This document shows, in pieces, positions 10,211 through 21,299 of a DNA stretch of 64,000 nt. The position numbers and the translations under genes were made by a program. Each line of letters starts with the position of its first letter. Positions within the stretch are counted from its first letter, which is position 1. The notes beneath the pieces are model-generated. The model worked only from the letters and a program-made list of their open reading frames with translations, did no database searches and was not told where the DNA came from. Origin of the DNA: Caenorhabditis remanei (Eukaryota; Nematoda; Chromadorea; Rhabditida; Rhabditidae); contig NC_071332.1 in NCBI RefSeq assembly GCF_010183535.1, positions 3,844,001 through 3,908,000 of the forward strand, in the 5' to 3' direction.

Positions 10211-11250
10211 ATAAATAGGTCAGAAATAGGAAAGGTGGGGAGACGCAGAGAAGAGAGACACTCTAGCTTATCTGCGTCTCTCTCACCCTCCCTCACCCTA
10301 TCGGCTCCAAGAAGCAATGTTTAAAGGCGCATATCTCAAAAACGTGAAGAGTTAGAAAAAAGTTGTCAACTACAAAACTGTTGTTCAAGATTTGATCTAT
10401 AAATTAAATATAAATTTTGCCAAGTCTCACCGTTACAGGAGGCAAGGCACACTGTCGAAGTAGGTCAATTTTCAATTTTTTTGAAAAACTAAAAAATGTT
10501 GAGGTTTTCAAACTAATATATCTTTCTAGCATAAATTCACACGTAAAAGTAGTCAACTACAAAAATGTAGTGCAAACATGGACCTTTATTTTTTTAGTTG
10601 ACCACTTTTCGTTAACTGTTTTTGTTTTTGAGATATGACAGATTTTAAAATGCCAAAGTTTTTAAATTTCGAAAAAAATTGGCTGTGGAAAACTAAGACC
10701 AAACCTTTGAGTTACTCCTTGAAAAATCCATTTTTGCTTTTTTAACTAGAATTTGTTCCGTAAAGTATAAAAAAATCCAAATTTAATGTTTGAAAAAATA
10801 TTTTTTCAATTTTTTTCAAAAAAAAAACTCAAAAATTCCAGATTTTTTTCTATTCGAGATCAAAACTAGAGCCAAGATTCGAAAAAAATTCGATAAAAAC
10901 TTCTGATTCTATCATTTCCTTTGTTTTGTCTAAATTCAGGTTTTAAGCTGGATAAATAGTGAGAGCGCACAGAGAAAACAAAAACTCTAACTTCTCTGCG
11001 TCTCTCCCACAAAGATTTCTTGCAGCCGCTCTTTCAGTGCTCGTATCTCAAAATCCTGAAGAGCTATCAAAAAATTGTCAACTACAAAAATGTAGCCCTA
11101 GTTATGATGTACATTTTTGTAGTTGACAACTTTTTGATAGCTATTCAGGATTTCGAGATATACCTCTTGGAAGATCGCAAGGTGGAGTGAAGGGAGAGAC
11201 GCAGAGAAGATAGACACTCTGGCTTCTCTGCGCTCTCTCTTACTCTCTCT
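10210..11250. repeat. Family A repeats, two copies
   Basis: The first copy spans about 10220-10600, with core GAGACGCAGAGAAGAGAGAC and one clear arm. The second, about 10960-11245, has two cores flanking a back-to-back CTACAAAAATGTAG / CTACATTTTTGTAG hairpin at 11085-11135. Between them, 10610-10950 is plain AT-rich sequence. Confidence 0.75.
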
Positions 11251-11390
11251 TTTCTCATCATTTTTTGACATAATTTGTGACAGTGTTTAATAAAACAAAG
11301 GTCAAAAAACCATCAGTAATCGAAATTCGATTCGCTGTTTTATTGCACACAAAATATGAAAAAGAGTGTGGGAGGAGGTGACTGGAAAAC

Positions 11391-12044
11391 CAGGGGTGTG
11401 CGGACAGGAAAATTTCGGAATTTCGGACACTAAAAAATGTCCGAGTTTCAAAATTTCGGAATTTCGGAATCTCGGACTATTCCGAATTTCAAATTTTCGG
11501 ACTTTCGGAATCTCGGACTATTCCGAATTTCGGATTTTCGGACTTTCGGAATGTCGGAATATTCCGATTTTCGGACTTTCGGAATTTTAATTGTTTCTTA
11601 TTATTTCTCGAGTTTCTTCCAATTAGCCGATCTCTTTTTTTTTCAACAGACTGTCCCATTTACCCATATCGAATGCTGAAAACCGTTTTTTTGTTTTAAA
11701 AAAGCACTGCGAAAAGATGAAAATTTAAAAAAAAAACCGCCTGAAAACTGCGGAAAAAAATCTGTTCGAGACCCGTCATGAAAAGTGCGCATGCGCCTTT
11801 AATACAGTACTTTCTCTTCCATTCCGAATTTTTTTCGGAACGTTCCGATCGGAATTCCATTCCGAAAATTTTTTATCGGAATATTCCGATCGGAATTTCA
11901 TTCCGAAATTTTTATTTCGGAATATTCCGATCGGAATTTCGTTCCGAATTTTTTTTTCGGAATATTCCGATCGGAATTCCGTTCCGAAAATGAGCCGATT
12001 TTCGGAATTTTTCGGAATTCCGAATTCCGTTCCGCACACCCCTG
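11391..12044. mobile_element. hAT-like non-autonomous element, 654 bp, with 41-bp subterminal repeats
   Basis: The ends are CAGGGGTGTGCGGA at 11391 and TCCGCACACCCCTG ending at 12044. The flanks carry a perfect 9-base direct repeat, CTGGAAAAC (11382-11390 and 12045-12053); an 8-base duplication plus one chance match would fit hAT, whose termini commonly begin CAGGG. Two subterminal arrays share a 41-bp period: starts near 11465, 11506 and 11547 (TCGGACTATTCCGAATTTC type), and near 11836, 11877, 11918 and 11958 (CGGAATATTCCGATCGGAAT type). No transposase is seen. Confidence 0.8.
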
Positions 12045-12053
12045 CTGGAAAAC

Positions 12054-13150
12054 TACCCAATTTATATGTCAGCGAACAAGTTTTCCGTTTTGTTTCAAAC
12101 ACAAAATGGAACATTGACGATAAACATAAAAACGATTAAAAGAGCATATATTTGGACAGAAAAAGGGGAAGTGCTGACTCAATAGTGAAAATAATAAGGC
12201 GTTTTTTGATACGGAGAAAAAAACAAAACAAGACGAAAAGTTCATCGAAAGACTGTCAACTGATCATTTGATCATTAGTTGATCTCTGTGGTTTCTGATT
12301 TCCCCCCACGTGAGTTTTCGGAGAATAGACATGTGGGGGGTAAAGTACAGTACAGGCAATTTTCAGATGAAAATTAACAAGAGAAGTGTTCCCAAAAACT
12401 TCACCAAGTCTTCAGAACAGTCCAAAAAGGCAGACTTGACACGGGCCGGGCCGGAAACATTTTGAATTTTTGAACTTTTTTTGGAAATTTTTTGAAAATT
12501 TTTTTAAAGTATAGTTTTGGACTAAACATTTAATATTCTATCAAAAGGTGAATATGTATGATAATTTAAGCACTTTTACTCTAAATTTTCGAAAATTTTC
12601 AGAGAATTGTGTTTAAACAATGAGTACCCATTTTTGAATCCTGGCCGGGCTTGGCCCGTGGCGGGCGCCAATTTTTCGTCGAAAACCGACCGTACAAAAA
12701 AGTTGCCAACTACAAATGACTTGATCTACAAGCCTGTTGAGCTCGTGTGAATTACTCAAAGTTGCTCATTTTCTACTTCATGGTATTTCTAGTTGGAAAA
12801 TGTTCATCTTCTAATCTCTAAATACATATTTTTAGACATCAATCAGCTTTCAAGAGAATCCATTCTTGGAAAAGTGTACAAATAAACAACAAATAATAGT
12901 ACAATAGGGATTCTTTGGTGCTTTTGACAACAAACACCTGGAAACCGGTTTTCAAAGAATGAACTTTGATGTTGGAACAGAAAAGGTTTCCCATGATGAA
13001 CACAGAGCATACATATTCATGAGGAAAAATAGTTTAACAGGTTGATTCAAACCACCACAAGTTGAGATGTATTGAAGCGTCTGAAATAATGGTGACTTTT
13101 GAGAAGCTGACATGACTTTTCCAGGCTTCCCAACGTTTCGATTTTTATAT
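12054..13150. repeat. Spacer with a CCGGGCC-arm fold-back at about 12430-12680
   Basis: GACACGGGCCGGGCCGG near 12436 and CCGGGCTTGGCCCGTGGC near 12645 form inverted ends around AT-rich arms, related to the element at 5093-5310. The remaining sequence shows no gene, only AT-rich DNA and a short ATGATCAAATGATC-like hairpin near 12258. Confidence 0.45.
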
Positions 13151-13705
13151 GGTTGTGTAGATCAAATCTAGAACTTAATTTTTGTAGTTGAAAACTTTTT
13201 GATAGCTAATCACGCTTTCGAGATACGCGCCTTTAAACATAGATAAAGGGGACGGTGAGAGGAGAAGAGGGCGCAAAGAAGCGAGCGTGTCTGCTTTCTC
13301 TGCGTCTCCCTGTTACATTCTAGGCTCGCATGCATAAGTATTTAGGTTTGATCTATCCCAAGTAAGAGCGCGCACGTTGGTCTGTATGCGCGTCTCTCTT
13401 TCACATTGTTTGTAGTTTGGTCAGAGTTCCCTATATAAGGGACTGACATACCTCATTCTAGTTCTTCCTTCTTCCCCAACTTATCAGTGACTTCTATTCT
13501 GTTATAGTTTATCTCCCTTGAATAAATCCTCTATCTATTCATCCCATTGTTCTTTGGACTACAACCCGGCTACAGTATGCCGGATCCCAAGGACACAACA
13601 CTCCCCTTCCCCTAACTTCAAACCTTCGTATCTCAAAAGCGTGAATAGCTAATTAAAAACTGTCAACTAGAAAAATGTAGAGCTAGGCTTGATCTACACA
13701 ACTAA
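13150..13705. repeat. Family A repeat interrupted by a solo LTR
   Basis: The left arm and core (TTGTAGTTGAAAACTTTTTG to CTTTCTCTGCGTCTCCC) run to 13310. The right arm resumes at 13601 (CTCCCCTTCCCCTAACTTCA, then TATCTCAAAAGCGTGAATAG). Removing the LTR and one target duplication restores a normal family A copy. Confidence 0.8.
13311..13600 (+). mobile_element. Solo LTR of a retrotransposon, 290 bp
   Basis: It begins TGTTACATTC and ends GGACACAACA, the TG...CA ends typical of LTRs, and is bounded by a perfect 5-base target duplication CTCCC (13306-13310 and 13601-13605). It contains a TATA box (TATATAA, 13432-13438) and, about 85 bp downstream, AATAAA (13521-13526), matching U3-R order on the plus strand. 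No primer-binding site or gag/pol flanks it, so it is a recombined solo LTR. Ty3/gypsy versus BEL origin cannot be decided. Confidence 0.85.
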
Positions 13706-14159
13706 TGTATATTTCAACTATTTGAATTGATTTATAAGACAGGAACAAGGTATCAAAGTTTATCAATTTTTGTAGATGAAAAACGTTAGTTTTGGCTTGT
13801 GAACCTTGTAAAACAAAACTGGATGGGCGGGTTATTTTTAAAATTTATAAATTTCCAAATATCACTTTATAAATTTACTTTAAAAAAACAGAAAATTACA
13901 AAAAAAAAAGATAATCGAGCGGGGAAAATGACCTGTTGTGATCTGAAAATGGTGAAATTTATGCAAAACTTGCGCTTTCAATGTAATTTTTTGAAAGAAA
14001 TAACAAATAATTGCAATTTTAAAACTAGAATGCTGTTTTTCTGAAAATTTTGAGTTGAAAATACATGTTCTCGGGTACCTAAATTGTTCAAAAATTGGCC
14101 AACTTTTGAGGTCTGTCACTACATTCCTTGGTGTCTCTGTAAATTGCATTTAATAGTTT

Positions 14160-14520
14160 TTGTGTACATCAAATTTAGACCTTTATTTTTGCAATTGACA
14201 ACTTTATTATAGAAATCTTCCCTGGAGAGTTAAGAACGATTGAATTGACGCCACTCTCCCCAACGCGCTCACTCTTTGCTAAGTTTGAAGGCGCATACCT
14301 TAAAATGCTGCATAGCTATCTAAAAGTTGTCAATTATAAAAATGTAGCCCTGGTTTTGATGCACATTTTTCTAGTTGACAACTTTTTTGTTGCTACTTGC
14401 GCTTTTGAGATATGCTTCCTTTAATCTTCTCGCCTACAAGACAGAGGGAAGTGAGAAACGCAGAGAAATCAGACACTCTCGTTTCTCTGCGTCTTCTTTC
14501 TCTCTCTCTCTCTGTTCTGC
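14160..14520. repeat. Family A repeat upstream of gsnl-1
   Basis: Arms occur on both sides of CTACATTTTT-type hairpins, ending with core GAAACGCAGAGAAATC and CGTTTCTCTGCGTC. The stretch 13705-14160 before it shows no gene. Promoter elements for gsnl-1, if close to the start, would lie at 14520-14790; none stands out. Confidence 0.75.
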
Positions 14521-14794
14521 TTTTAATGGTCCTATTTACTGATAGATCAACAATCCAAATTGCAACAAACAAAAAAGTTAATTGCCACTCTCCCATCTAT
14601 TTCTATCTTCCCTCTTTTCCCTTAGATTCACATTGTAAAATGCTCAAAGTAATTGGCGAGAGAGTACTGGATCCAGTGAGAGACACACGTTTTTTACACT
14701 TTTCTGATGAGGAGGGGATGTCGTTTACTCCGGGGTGGAGAAGAGAAGACTCATTTCATTGCTTGTTGATTCTGGTGGTCAACAAGGCGGAGAA

Positions 14795-17700
14795 ATGAAA
14801 CCGGGAACGATTGATCCGGCGTTGGCCGAAATTGGAAAGAAGAACGGGCTTCTGGTGTGGCGGATTAATGTAAGTCGTATTGAAAATGTAGAAAACGCGC
14901 CTTACAGCATTTCGGTAGAGCGCTGTTGCATACTAGCTTTAGATACTTAAAGAGTTTTCACTTATTAACCATTCGCCGGTGGCTGACCACTCGTTCAAAG
15001 TTCGGCCAGTGGATGAGGAGTGGGTCTCGTAGCGATATTTCGATTTACCGCGGATCTCTACCGTACTTTACCCATAAAGAAGTTTTAATACTACGGTATT
15101 CGCAACGAGACCCACTCCTCGTCCCCGGGCCGAACTTTGAGTGAGCTACACGAGAGTCATTTACTTCTATGAAGGTCTCTCGCTATATCTGAAAAAATTT
15201 ACCATTACGTTGAATATTTGAACTTTGAAATGTGTCATCTCCCACTTGTTTGTGCCAACTGACGTGCACTCAATCATATTTCAACATCCCATATATTTTT
15301 GCAGAAATTCGAATTGGAGCCGGTTCCGGAGCGGGAGCACGGAATCTTCTTCATCGGTGACGCCTACATTGCGTTGAATGTAAGAGAGGGAACTGGGTTT
15401 TGCAAGGGGTGGGAGGATGGGAGGTAAATTGGACACCGCTAGGAATAAACTCGAGCCGGACATCATATCGGAGCTTAACGATGCTCCAAGAGTTAAAGTT
15501 GTCACGGATTGCACAAAATCCATCCAGATAGGTACTGTAGGCTTAGGCTTAGAAGATTTGATATGGGACACTTAGGCTTAGGTTTGAAAGATGTCTCTGT
15601 CTTAAATTTGAAACCTCAAACCGGTTTGTCCGGATGTCCACCCAGTAAATCCGTGTCTAAGTATGACAACTGCTGATAAAGATGATATGGTCAAACTCCG
15701 ACGTGATGCGATACGGCTTGACTTACGCTGTTCACAGGAACGAGGCACAAAAGGCGGTCTAGAATCCGTAGACACGTTTGAATGGCTCTAACGGACTAGA
15801 ATTACCCAGAACGTAGCTCACCGGACGGGCCCACGACACCTCTAACATGTGTGGACACTGAAATCGGTGACGATACTGATTTGACAAACCAGCGGTGTCA
15901 TCGATGGTTCAAAACCTATAAGCACGCGACCGGAGTTGAGCGGAATACGGTTTTTGAAATGGCAAAAGGCGGAAGACGGAAGGCGGAATTCCGCTGCACC
16001 CTGCACGCAACGCTTCCATCGGCATAGACTTAGTTGACACGCGACGCGTCGGAACATCTGACGGTATTGGCCCGTTTCTATTACTCGTACGATGTTCTGA
16101 AATCCCATAAACTCCAATAATCCAGAGACACGCGACGTAATCGCACCGCATCCCACCAAAACCAAACTTGACTATATGACCGCCACACACCGATCGGTCA
16201 AAACTTTAATCGCGACGCCTCTGACAAGCTTGAGCCCAAAAAGTACAGAATTGACTGTCGACTGATGTCATCGATGATCCAGAATCCATAAGCACGCGAC
16301 GCCTCCGATTGGCCGACGCTCTAGAATCCAGAAGCGCGCAAAGGCATAGATCTGACCGGCATGGCACGTCTCGGATCCTAAGACACGCGACGCAACCGCG
16401 TCGCATCCCACAGAAAAAAAACGCCAAAAACCGTATTTCCAGCAAAAGTACGAAGGATGCTGGGATGTCCACTTCTGGCTCGGAAAAAACGCCTCGACTG
16501 ACGAAATCGGTGTGGCTGCTATCAAGACTGTGGAGATTGATGATGTAAGTGTCCGCTCCCTTGTACCTATCCAACCACCATCTATCAATTTTCAGTCCCT
16601 CGGCGGAATCCCGACTCAACACCGTGAGGTCCAAAATTACGAGTCGCCCTTGTTCCTCTCCTACTTCACCGATGGTATCCGCTACGTCGCCGGTGGCTAC
16701 GAGTCTGGCTACAATCATGTGGAGGATCAGTTCAAAAACTGGAAACCGCATTTGTTCCATTGTAAGGGAAAGCGTAATGTGAGATGTACTGAGGTGAGAG
16801 GGATAGAGCACAAGACAGAGCAGCACAAAGAGCACCACAAATTGTAGGTCGAGTGCGAGGTGGCCTCCCTCAACTTGGGCGACGTCTTCATTTTGGATCT
16901 CGGAAAGGATATCTACATCTGGATGCCACCTGAGAGTGGAAGACTGGAGAGAATTAAGGGAATGGCTCGTGCCAAGAATATCGCTGATGTGGAGAGAATG
17001 GGCGCGTCGAAAGTGCACATTTTGGATGATGTTGAGTGGGATAATGATCCGACGTTTTGGAGTTATTTTGGAGGGGTTAATGCGGTGAAGAAGGTGTCGA
17101 AGGGTGCAGATGATGATGATAACTATTGGAAGCGCTTGACCGAACAGATCACCCTCTGGAAGTAGGTGTCAACGATATAGAAGTTGCGGCAACCACTGAA
17201 ATTGAAGTTTTTCATAAAAACCCATACATGCAAACCGGGCGTAACTTGCTTAAAGGAGGACTGAAGTCATATTTTTTTATTTCAGATTCTGATACTTCAG
17301 AAAATTCTGAACAACTTTCATCATTGGAGCATATGCTAAAAATCGCTCTAAAAACCCTAAATTTACGTTTTCCCGGCTCAAAAGGAGCCTAGGTGGAAGA
17401 GTTTTCCCATGCGAATTTTTGCCCCCGTGTAGTCCTCTCGGACAAAATTATTTATTTTTATTTCTCGATGTTTCGTTTTCTTGCTTTTTTCAACAAAATT
17501 TCGTGTTCTTGTCAACTTATATCGTAAAAAAGAAGAAAAAACACGATAATTTGTTGAAAAAAGCAAGAAAACGAAAAATCGAGAAATAAAAAGAAATAAT
17601 TTTGTCCGAGAGGACTACACGGGGGCGAAAATTCGCGTGGGAAAACTCTTCCATCTAGGCTCCTTTTGAGCCGGGAAAACGTGAATTTAGGGCATTTAGA

Positions 17701-20370
17701 GCGATTTTCAGCACATGCTCCAATGATGAAAGTTGTTCAGAATTTTCTGAAGTATCGGAATCTGAAATAAAAAAATATGACTTCAGTCCTCCTTTAAAAC
17801 GCAATATTATAAGCTAAAAAATATACCAGAATGTAGATCTCGGCGAGTTCTATGTTCCTGACTTACAACGACCGAATGGTTCATCGTTAATATGCCGCGA
17901 GCCGGGAAAAAGTGCCGAAAACGCAAAATTGGCCAAAAAAGTCATTCTAGCCCAGTCCGTGGCAGGTGACAGACATAGAACTCGCCAAGATCTACATTTT
18001 GGTATACTTTTCAGCTCATATGAGGCATGTTGTACAAGACCATGTATTTTTTAAATAGATTATTAACGCTGTTTGTCAGATATAGGAAACAATGTCGGGG
18101 ACACAGTCGATTAGATGTTTGTGATGAAAAGCAAGCAAATCTAAACTGATTCAAAATACCAGTTTTTTGAATACACTTGTCTAAACTAATCTGTTCTACG
18201 TTCTAATCCTTTTTCAAAACTTTATACTCTTTTTTTTGAAAAAACAGAGTAAATTTAAGTTTGAAAGGTTGTAGGTTCTTTTTACGCTAATGGAAAGCAT
18301 ATGGGCAGCACAGACAATGAGATTTTTCATGAATCTGATAGTTTTATGTTTTGAAAATTGGTGGAGACACTAAATCAGACATTACGAACTATAATATGCA
18401 ATACATTTCATAAGTTGATGAGGCTGTTCGCAGGTTATGACGAGTTGTGTCAGAGATTCGATATGTGTATCATAAGTGGTGAGAATAGAGTTGTACTGAC
18501 AATGAGTATAAGATTTCTCGAAAATTTATTAGCGAAAAATTTCAAATATTCGCAGAACTACTAAATAAATAGAATATACAAAAATTTCATAAATTGGTCG
18601 GCCTGCTCGCGATGATTTGCTTGAATGCAAGCCTTTACAGAAATGATAGCCCCGATTTGCTTGTAGTTATCTCATTACAGTGTTTTTCCTAAGAAACCGC
18701 ATTTTCCTTGTTTTCCAGGGTCTCCGACGTCACTGGCGCCGCCAAAGTCTCCATGGTTGCTCAGGGTGAAAACTTGAGAAAGGAGCAGCTGGACTCGAAG
18801 GACGCCTTCATTCTCGACGCCATCAATGGTGGAATTTTCGTTTGGATCGGAAAGGAGTGTACCCTTGAGGAACGTTCAAAGGCTCTCATCTGGGGACAGA
18901 ACTACCTTAAGCAGCATGTAAGAAAACTAGTGGGACTCTGGAATTTTGATTTTTGAAAACTTTCAGCATCTTCCCCGTTGGACTCAAGTCACCCGTGTCT
19001 TGGATACAGCTGAGAATACTCAGTTCACGCAATGGTTCCGTGATTGGGTTGATGAGAAGAAGAAGAACACTTTCGAGCCGCTTCTCTTCCAGGTTTTGTG
19101 ACAATGGCCTAGAAAACTCACCTCGGCCACCTCCAATTTTTGTAGGTCTCCGACGAAAGCGGACTCCTTCACGTTGAGGAAATCGCCAACTTCACTCAAG
19201 AAGACCTCGACGGAGACGATGTGATGATTCTCGATGCGCGTAACTCGATCTACGTCTGGGTTGGAGCCAATGCGAACCCGAATGAGAAGAAGGAGGCGTT
19301 GAATACTGCGAAGGCTTACCTGGAGAAGGATAAGATGCCACGTCATAAGAAGACGTCCATCGACACGATCTATCAAGGTCAGGAGCCACCGACTTTCAAG
19401 AAGTTCTTCCCCAAGTGGGATGATAATTTGTTCAAGAATGTGAGTGGGATGGGGAGTGTATCTTTTAGACTGTGCGTCGCGTGTCGGCGATCTTAAAACA
19501 TTTGAATGCGACGCGTATCTGTTAGTCCGGGCACAGGTAGTCTGAAAGCTCTGAACAGTGAATGGGGTGTCTGGGAGCTCCTGACCCCGCGTTTCGTGTC
19601 GGAAGGATCCGGTCTATATGTGATAACAGGTAGATGATTTTCTAGACTGCGTGTGACGGTGATCTACGGTGCGCGTTTTGTATGTACAAGCTCAGATACT
19701 AAGTGTCCCATAACGGGTGGCTTAGACACGTGGTGGTCCGATAATTTTGAACAGTGCGTAGCGGCCAATAAGGTGCTCTACACCGCCCCCCAGAGGTAGC
19801 ACGTCGCGTTTTTGGAGGCTCACGGTCACGTGTCGCCTATCAGTAGGCTTTACTATTAATCAGTGCGTGAGGTTTAGGCAATATCAAGACTTTTGTCATA
19901 ATTTAATAAAGCGTCACGTGTCGGTGATTTTGAACGGTGCGAAGCTGCTCGGTAAACTTACAGTCATGATAAAGTGGGCCTATAAGCCAAGGGTACATCG
20001 AAAAATGGTACTGTAACTCTTAGGGTACATCGAGGAGCTATGGCCATGGGGTACATCCATGGGGTTAATCGAGTCAGAATTTTCATACAATTTTGAAAGT
20101 CTTATAGTTTTCTTCCTTTTTTGAGAAAAGCTTAACAGACGGAGTTTCTCGATGTACCCTACCCTTCGATGCAATGTACCTTATGATCACGATGTACTCT
20201 TTTTCGATGTACCCTTGGATTATAGGCCGATAAAGTGTTGTACACGGTTCGCCTAGGTATGCCTAGGAGCTTCTGACACCGGACATCCCTTCCCTTAAAC
20301 AATATTCAATCATTTCTCATTTCAGCAAGTCCGCTCCGTTGAGAACATGCGTCGTCTCCTGTTCCACTGA
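14795..20370 (+). CDS. gsnl-1: Gelsolin-like actin-severing protein GSNL-1, 475 aa
   Basis: Exons: 14795-14869, 15305-15379, 16443-16544, 16596-16793, 16848-17161, 18719-18917, 18967-19092, 19146-19439, 20326-20370. All junctions keep frame and total 476 codons; the donor at 17162 (GTAGGT) avoids an in-frame TAG. The ATG at 14795 ([18 protein letters not shown]) gives 475 aa, the length I recall for C. elegans GSNL-1. Four gelsolin repeats are visible: about 10-130 ([25 protein letters not shown]), 150-250 ([18 protein letters not shown]), 255-365 ([19 protein letters not shown]) and 370-470 ([19 protein letters not shown]). There is no C-terminal headpiece, so it is not villin. Gelsolins bind, sever and cap actin filaments with calcium in the cytoplasm. 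Introns 2, 5 and 8 are inflated by repeats. Identification is firm; the first few residues are less certain. Confidence 0.93.
14985..15150. repeat. Palindrome in gsnl-1 intron 1
   Basis: CAAAGTTCGGCCAGTGGATG with GAGGAGTGGGTCTCGTAGCG on the left returns inverted as CGCAACGAGACCCACTCCTC and CGGGCCGAACTTTG on the right, with a loop near 15050-15075. Confidence 0.75.
15530..16420. repeat. GC-rich degenerate island in gsnl-1 intron 2
   Basis: Base composition is clearly higher in G and C than the surrounding introns. Worn phrases recur: ACACGCGACGC (near 16035, 16125, 16290 and 16385) and GACGCCTC. The same words, inverted (GCGTCGCGTGTC), occur at 19470-19960 in intron 8. No frame with coding character on either strand. 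It looks like an old mobile-element relic. Confidence 0.45.
17255..17805. repeat. Palindrome of about 540 bp in gsnl-1 intron 5
   Basis: The left arm starts near AGGAGGACTGAAGTCATATT and the right arm ends with AATATGACTTCAGTCCTCCT. The inner arms share TTTTCCCGGCTCAAAAGGAG and its inverse, and GTAGTCCTCTCGGACAAAAT and its inverse. The centre is near 17530. The arms are highly similar, suggesting a recent fold-back insertion. Confidence 0.85.
17820..18015. repeat. Second palindrome in gsnl-1 intron 5
   Basis: TATACCAGAATGTAGATCTC and GGCGAGTTCTATGT on the left are matched by ACATAGAACTCGCC and AAGATCTACATTTTGGTATA on the right. The rest of the intron, 18016-18718, shows no gene. Confidence 0.75.
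19977..20228. mobile_element. Non-autonomous element, 252 bp, with 9-bp target duplication
   Basis: The inverted ends of about 30 bp start GGCCTATAAGCCAAGGGTAC and are matched at the right by GTACCCTTGGATTATAGGCC. A perfect 9-base direct repeat, GATAAAGTG, flanks it (19968-19976 and 20229-20237). Each arm carries several worn copies of GGGTACATCGA. A 9-bp duplication suggests a Mutator-like (MULE) origin. It lies in the last intron of gsnl-1, within the GC-rich region 19470-20300. Confidence 0.8.
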
Positions 20371-20450
20371 TCCCTTTTCTCCTACCGGATGGATTCTCTC
20401 CGATTTTCTTTTTTTTTTCTTTCAAATCTGTAAAATGACTCATTCATTGA

Positions 20451-20456
20451 AATAAA
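20451..20456 (+). terminator. gsnl-1: Polyadenylation signal of gsnl-1
   Basis: AATAAA, 80 bp after the stop codon. The next gene's likely ATG is only 39 bp further on. Confidence 0.8.
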
Positions 20457-20494
20457 CACTGCCGCCATTTAATGATCACTCAATTTTTGTAAAA

Positions 20495-21193
20495 ATGGAG
20501 GAGGCGACGACGTCTTCAGAAGTCTCAGAAAAAGAAGACCGTAGCCAACACAAGATTCTTATCGAATCGTTCGCCCCCTTCCATTTTCGCTTCTTATTTA
20601 TAAAAAGTGAAAACACACACATCGTTTTCGAAACGGACGCCGTCATCTCGTTTTCATTAGGAGCCATCCAACAGATTTCCTTGATGACCTTGAAACGGTA
20701 CCCCTCAGTTCAGAACACACATTAAAAGATACCGATCTGTATCTGATATGGCATGTAAGACATCTGAACATTTACACATTGGCAGAAGGAAAAGAAGAGG
20801 AAGAAGCTATAGACGGAAAACTGGAAGACGTGGGATGAAGGTACATATACGATGCTTAAGAAAGCTTTTGATGATGAAAATTGTTTAAAATTTCTAGAAA
20901 TACTTGATTTCCTTGGAGAAGCTTTTGAATTTTCGAAATTCGACGGTTTTGAAGAGAGTTTGGGTGAACGGTGCAAGTGCGCTCCACTGAACTTTTGGTG
21001 TAACTTTGTGAAAACGCGCCCCAGTAGACTTGAAAGTTTCAATGATCATGTCTCTAACACAAACAAATCCCCTACTATGAGACCCAAGATCTCTGGTCAC
21101 ACCACACGAAAACTGGATTCACTTGGAAGGAGAAAACAGATTGTTTATGCAAATGAGATTGGCACGCAGGTATCTGATTTTCACAAAAAATGA
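20495..21193 (+). CDS. Unrecognised gene, three exons, about 190 aa
   Basis: Proposed exons: 20495-20606, 20675-20754, 20813-21193. The second intron (20755-20812, GTAAGA...CTATAG, 58 bp) is convincing because it joins two coding-like frames, DTDLYLIWH and TENWKTWDEGTYTMLKKAFD. The first intron is less certain: reading through it gives a plausible but terminating frame. The product starts with a Ser/Glu/Lys-rich segment, then an aromatic helical region (LKFLEILDFLGEAFEFSKF), a Cys pair (RCKCAPLNFWCNF) and a basic tail (TTRKLDSLGRRKQ). No signal peptide is seen. A possible donor after 21169 (CAG/GTATCT) could extend the gene. It begins 125 bp after the gsnl-1 stop, close to worm operon spacing. 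No family recognised. Confidence 0.5.
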
Positions 21194-21299
21194 TTTTAAA
21201 AAAACGCTCCATTGCACACAAAAAATTCGGGAAAAAAAGTAAAAAATTGGCTATTTTTGACGATTTGTAACTCAATCAGAAATTGGTCACATTCTATGA

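Noticed and set aside
11366..12114. Open frames on both strands with FRNLGLFRISDFRTF-type repeats
   Set aside because: They are translations of the 41-bp arrays of the hAT-like element, not proteins.
16206..17018. A 270-codon minus-strand open frame
   Set aside because: It is antisense to gsnl-1 exons 3-5; the plus-strand exons are in frame and match gelsolin repeats.
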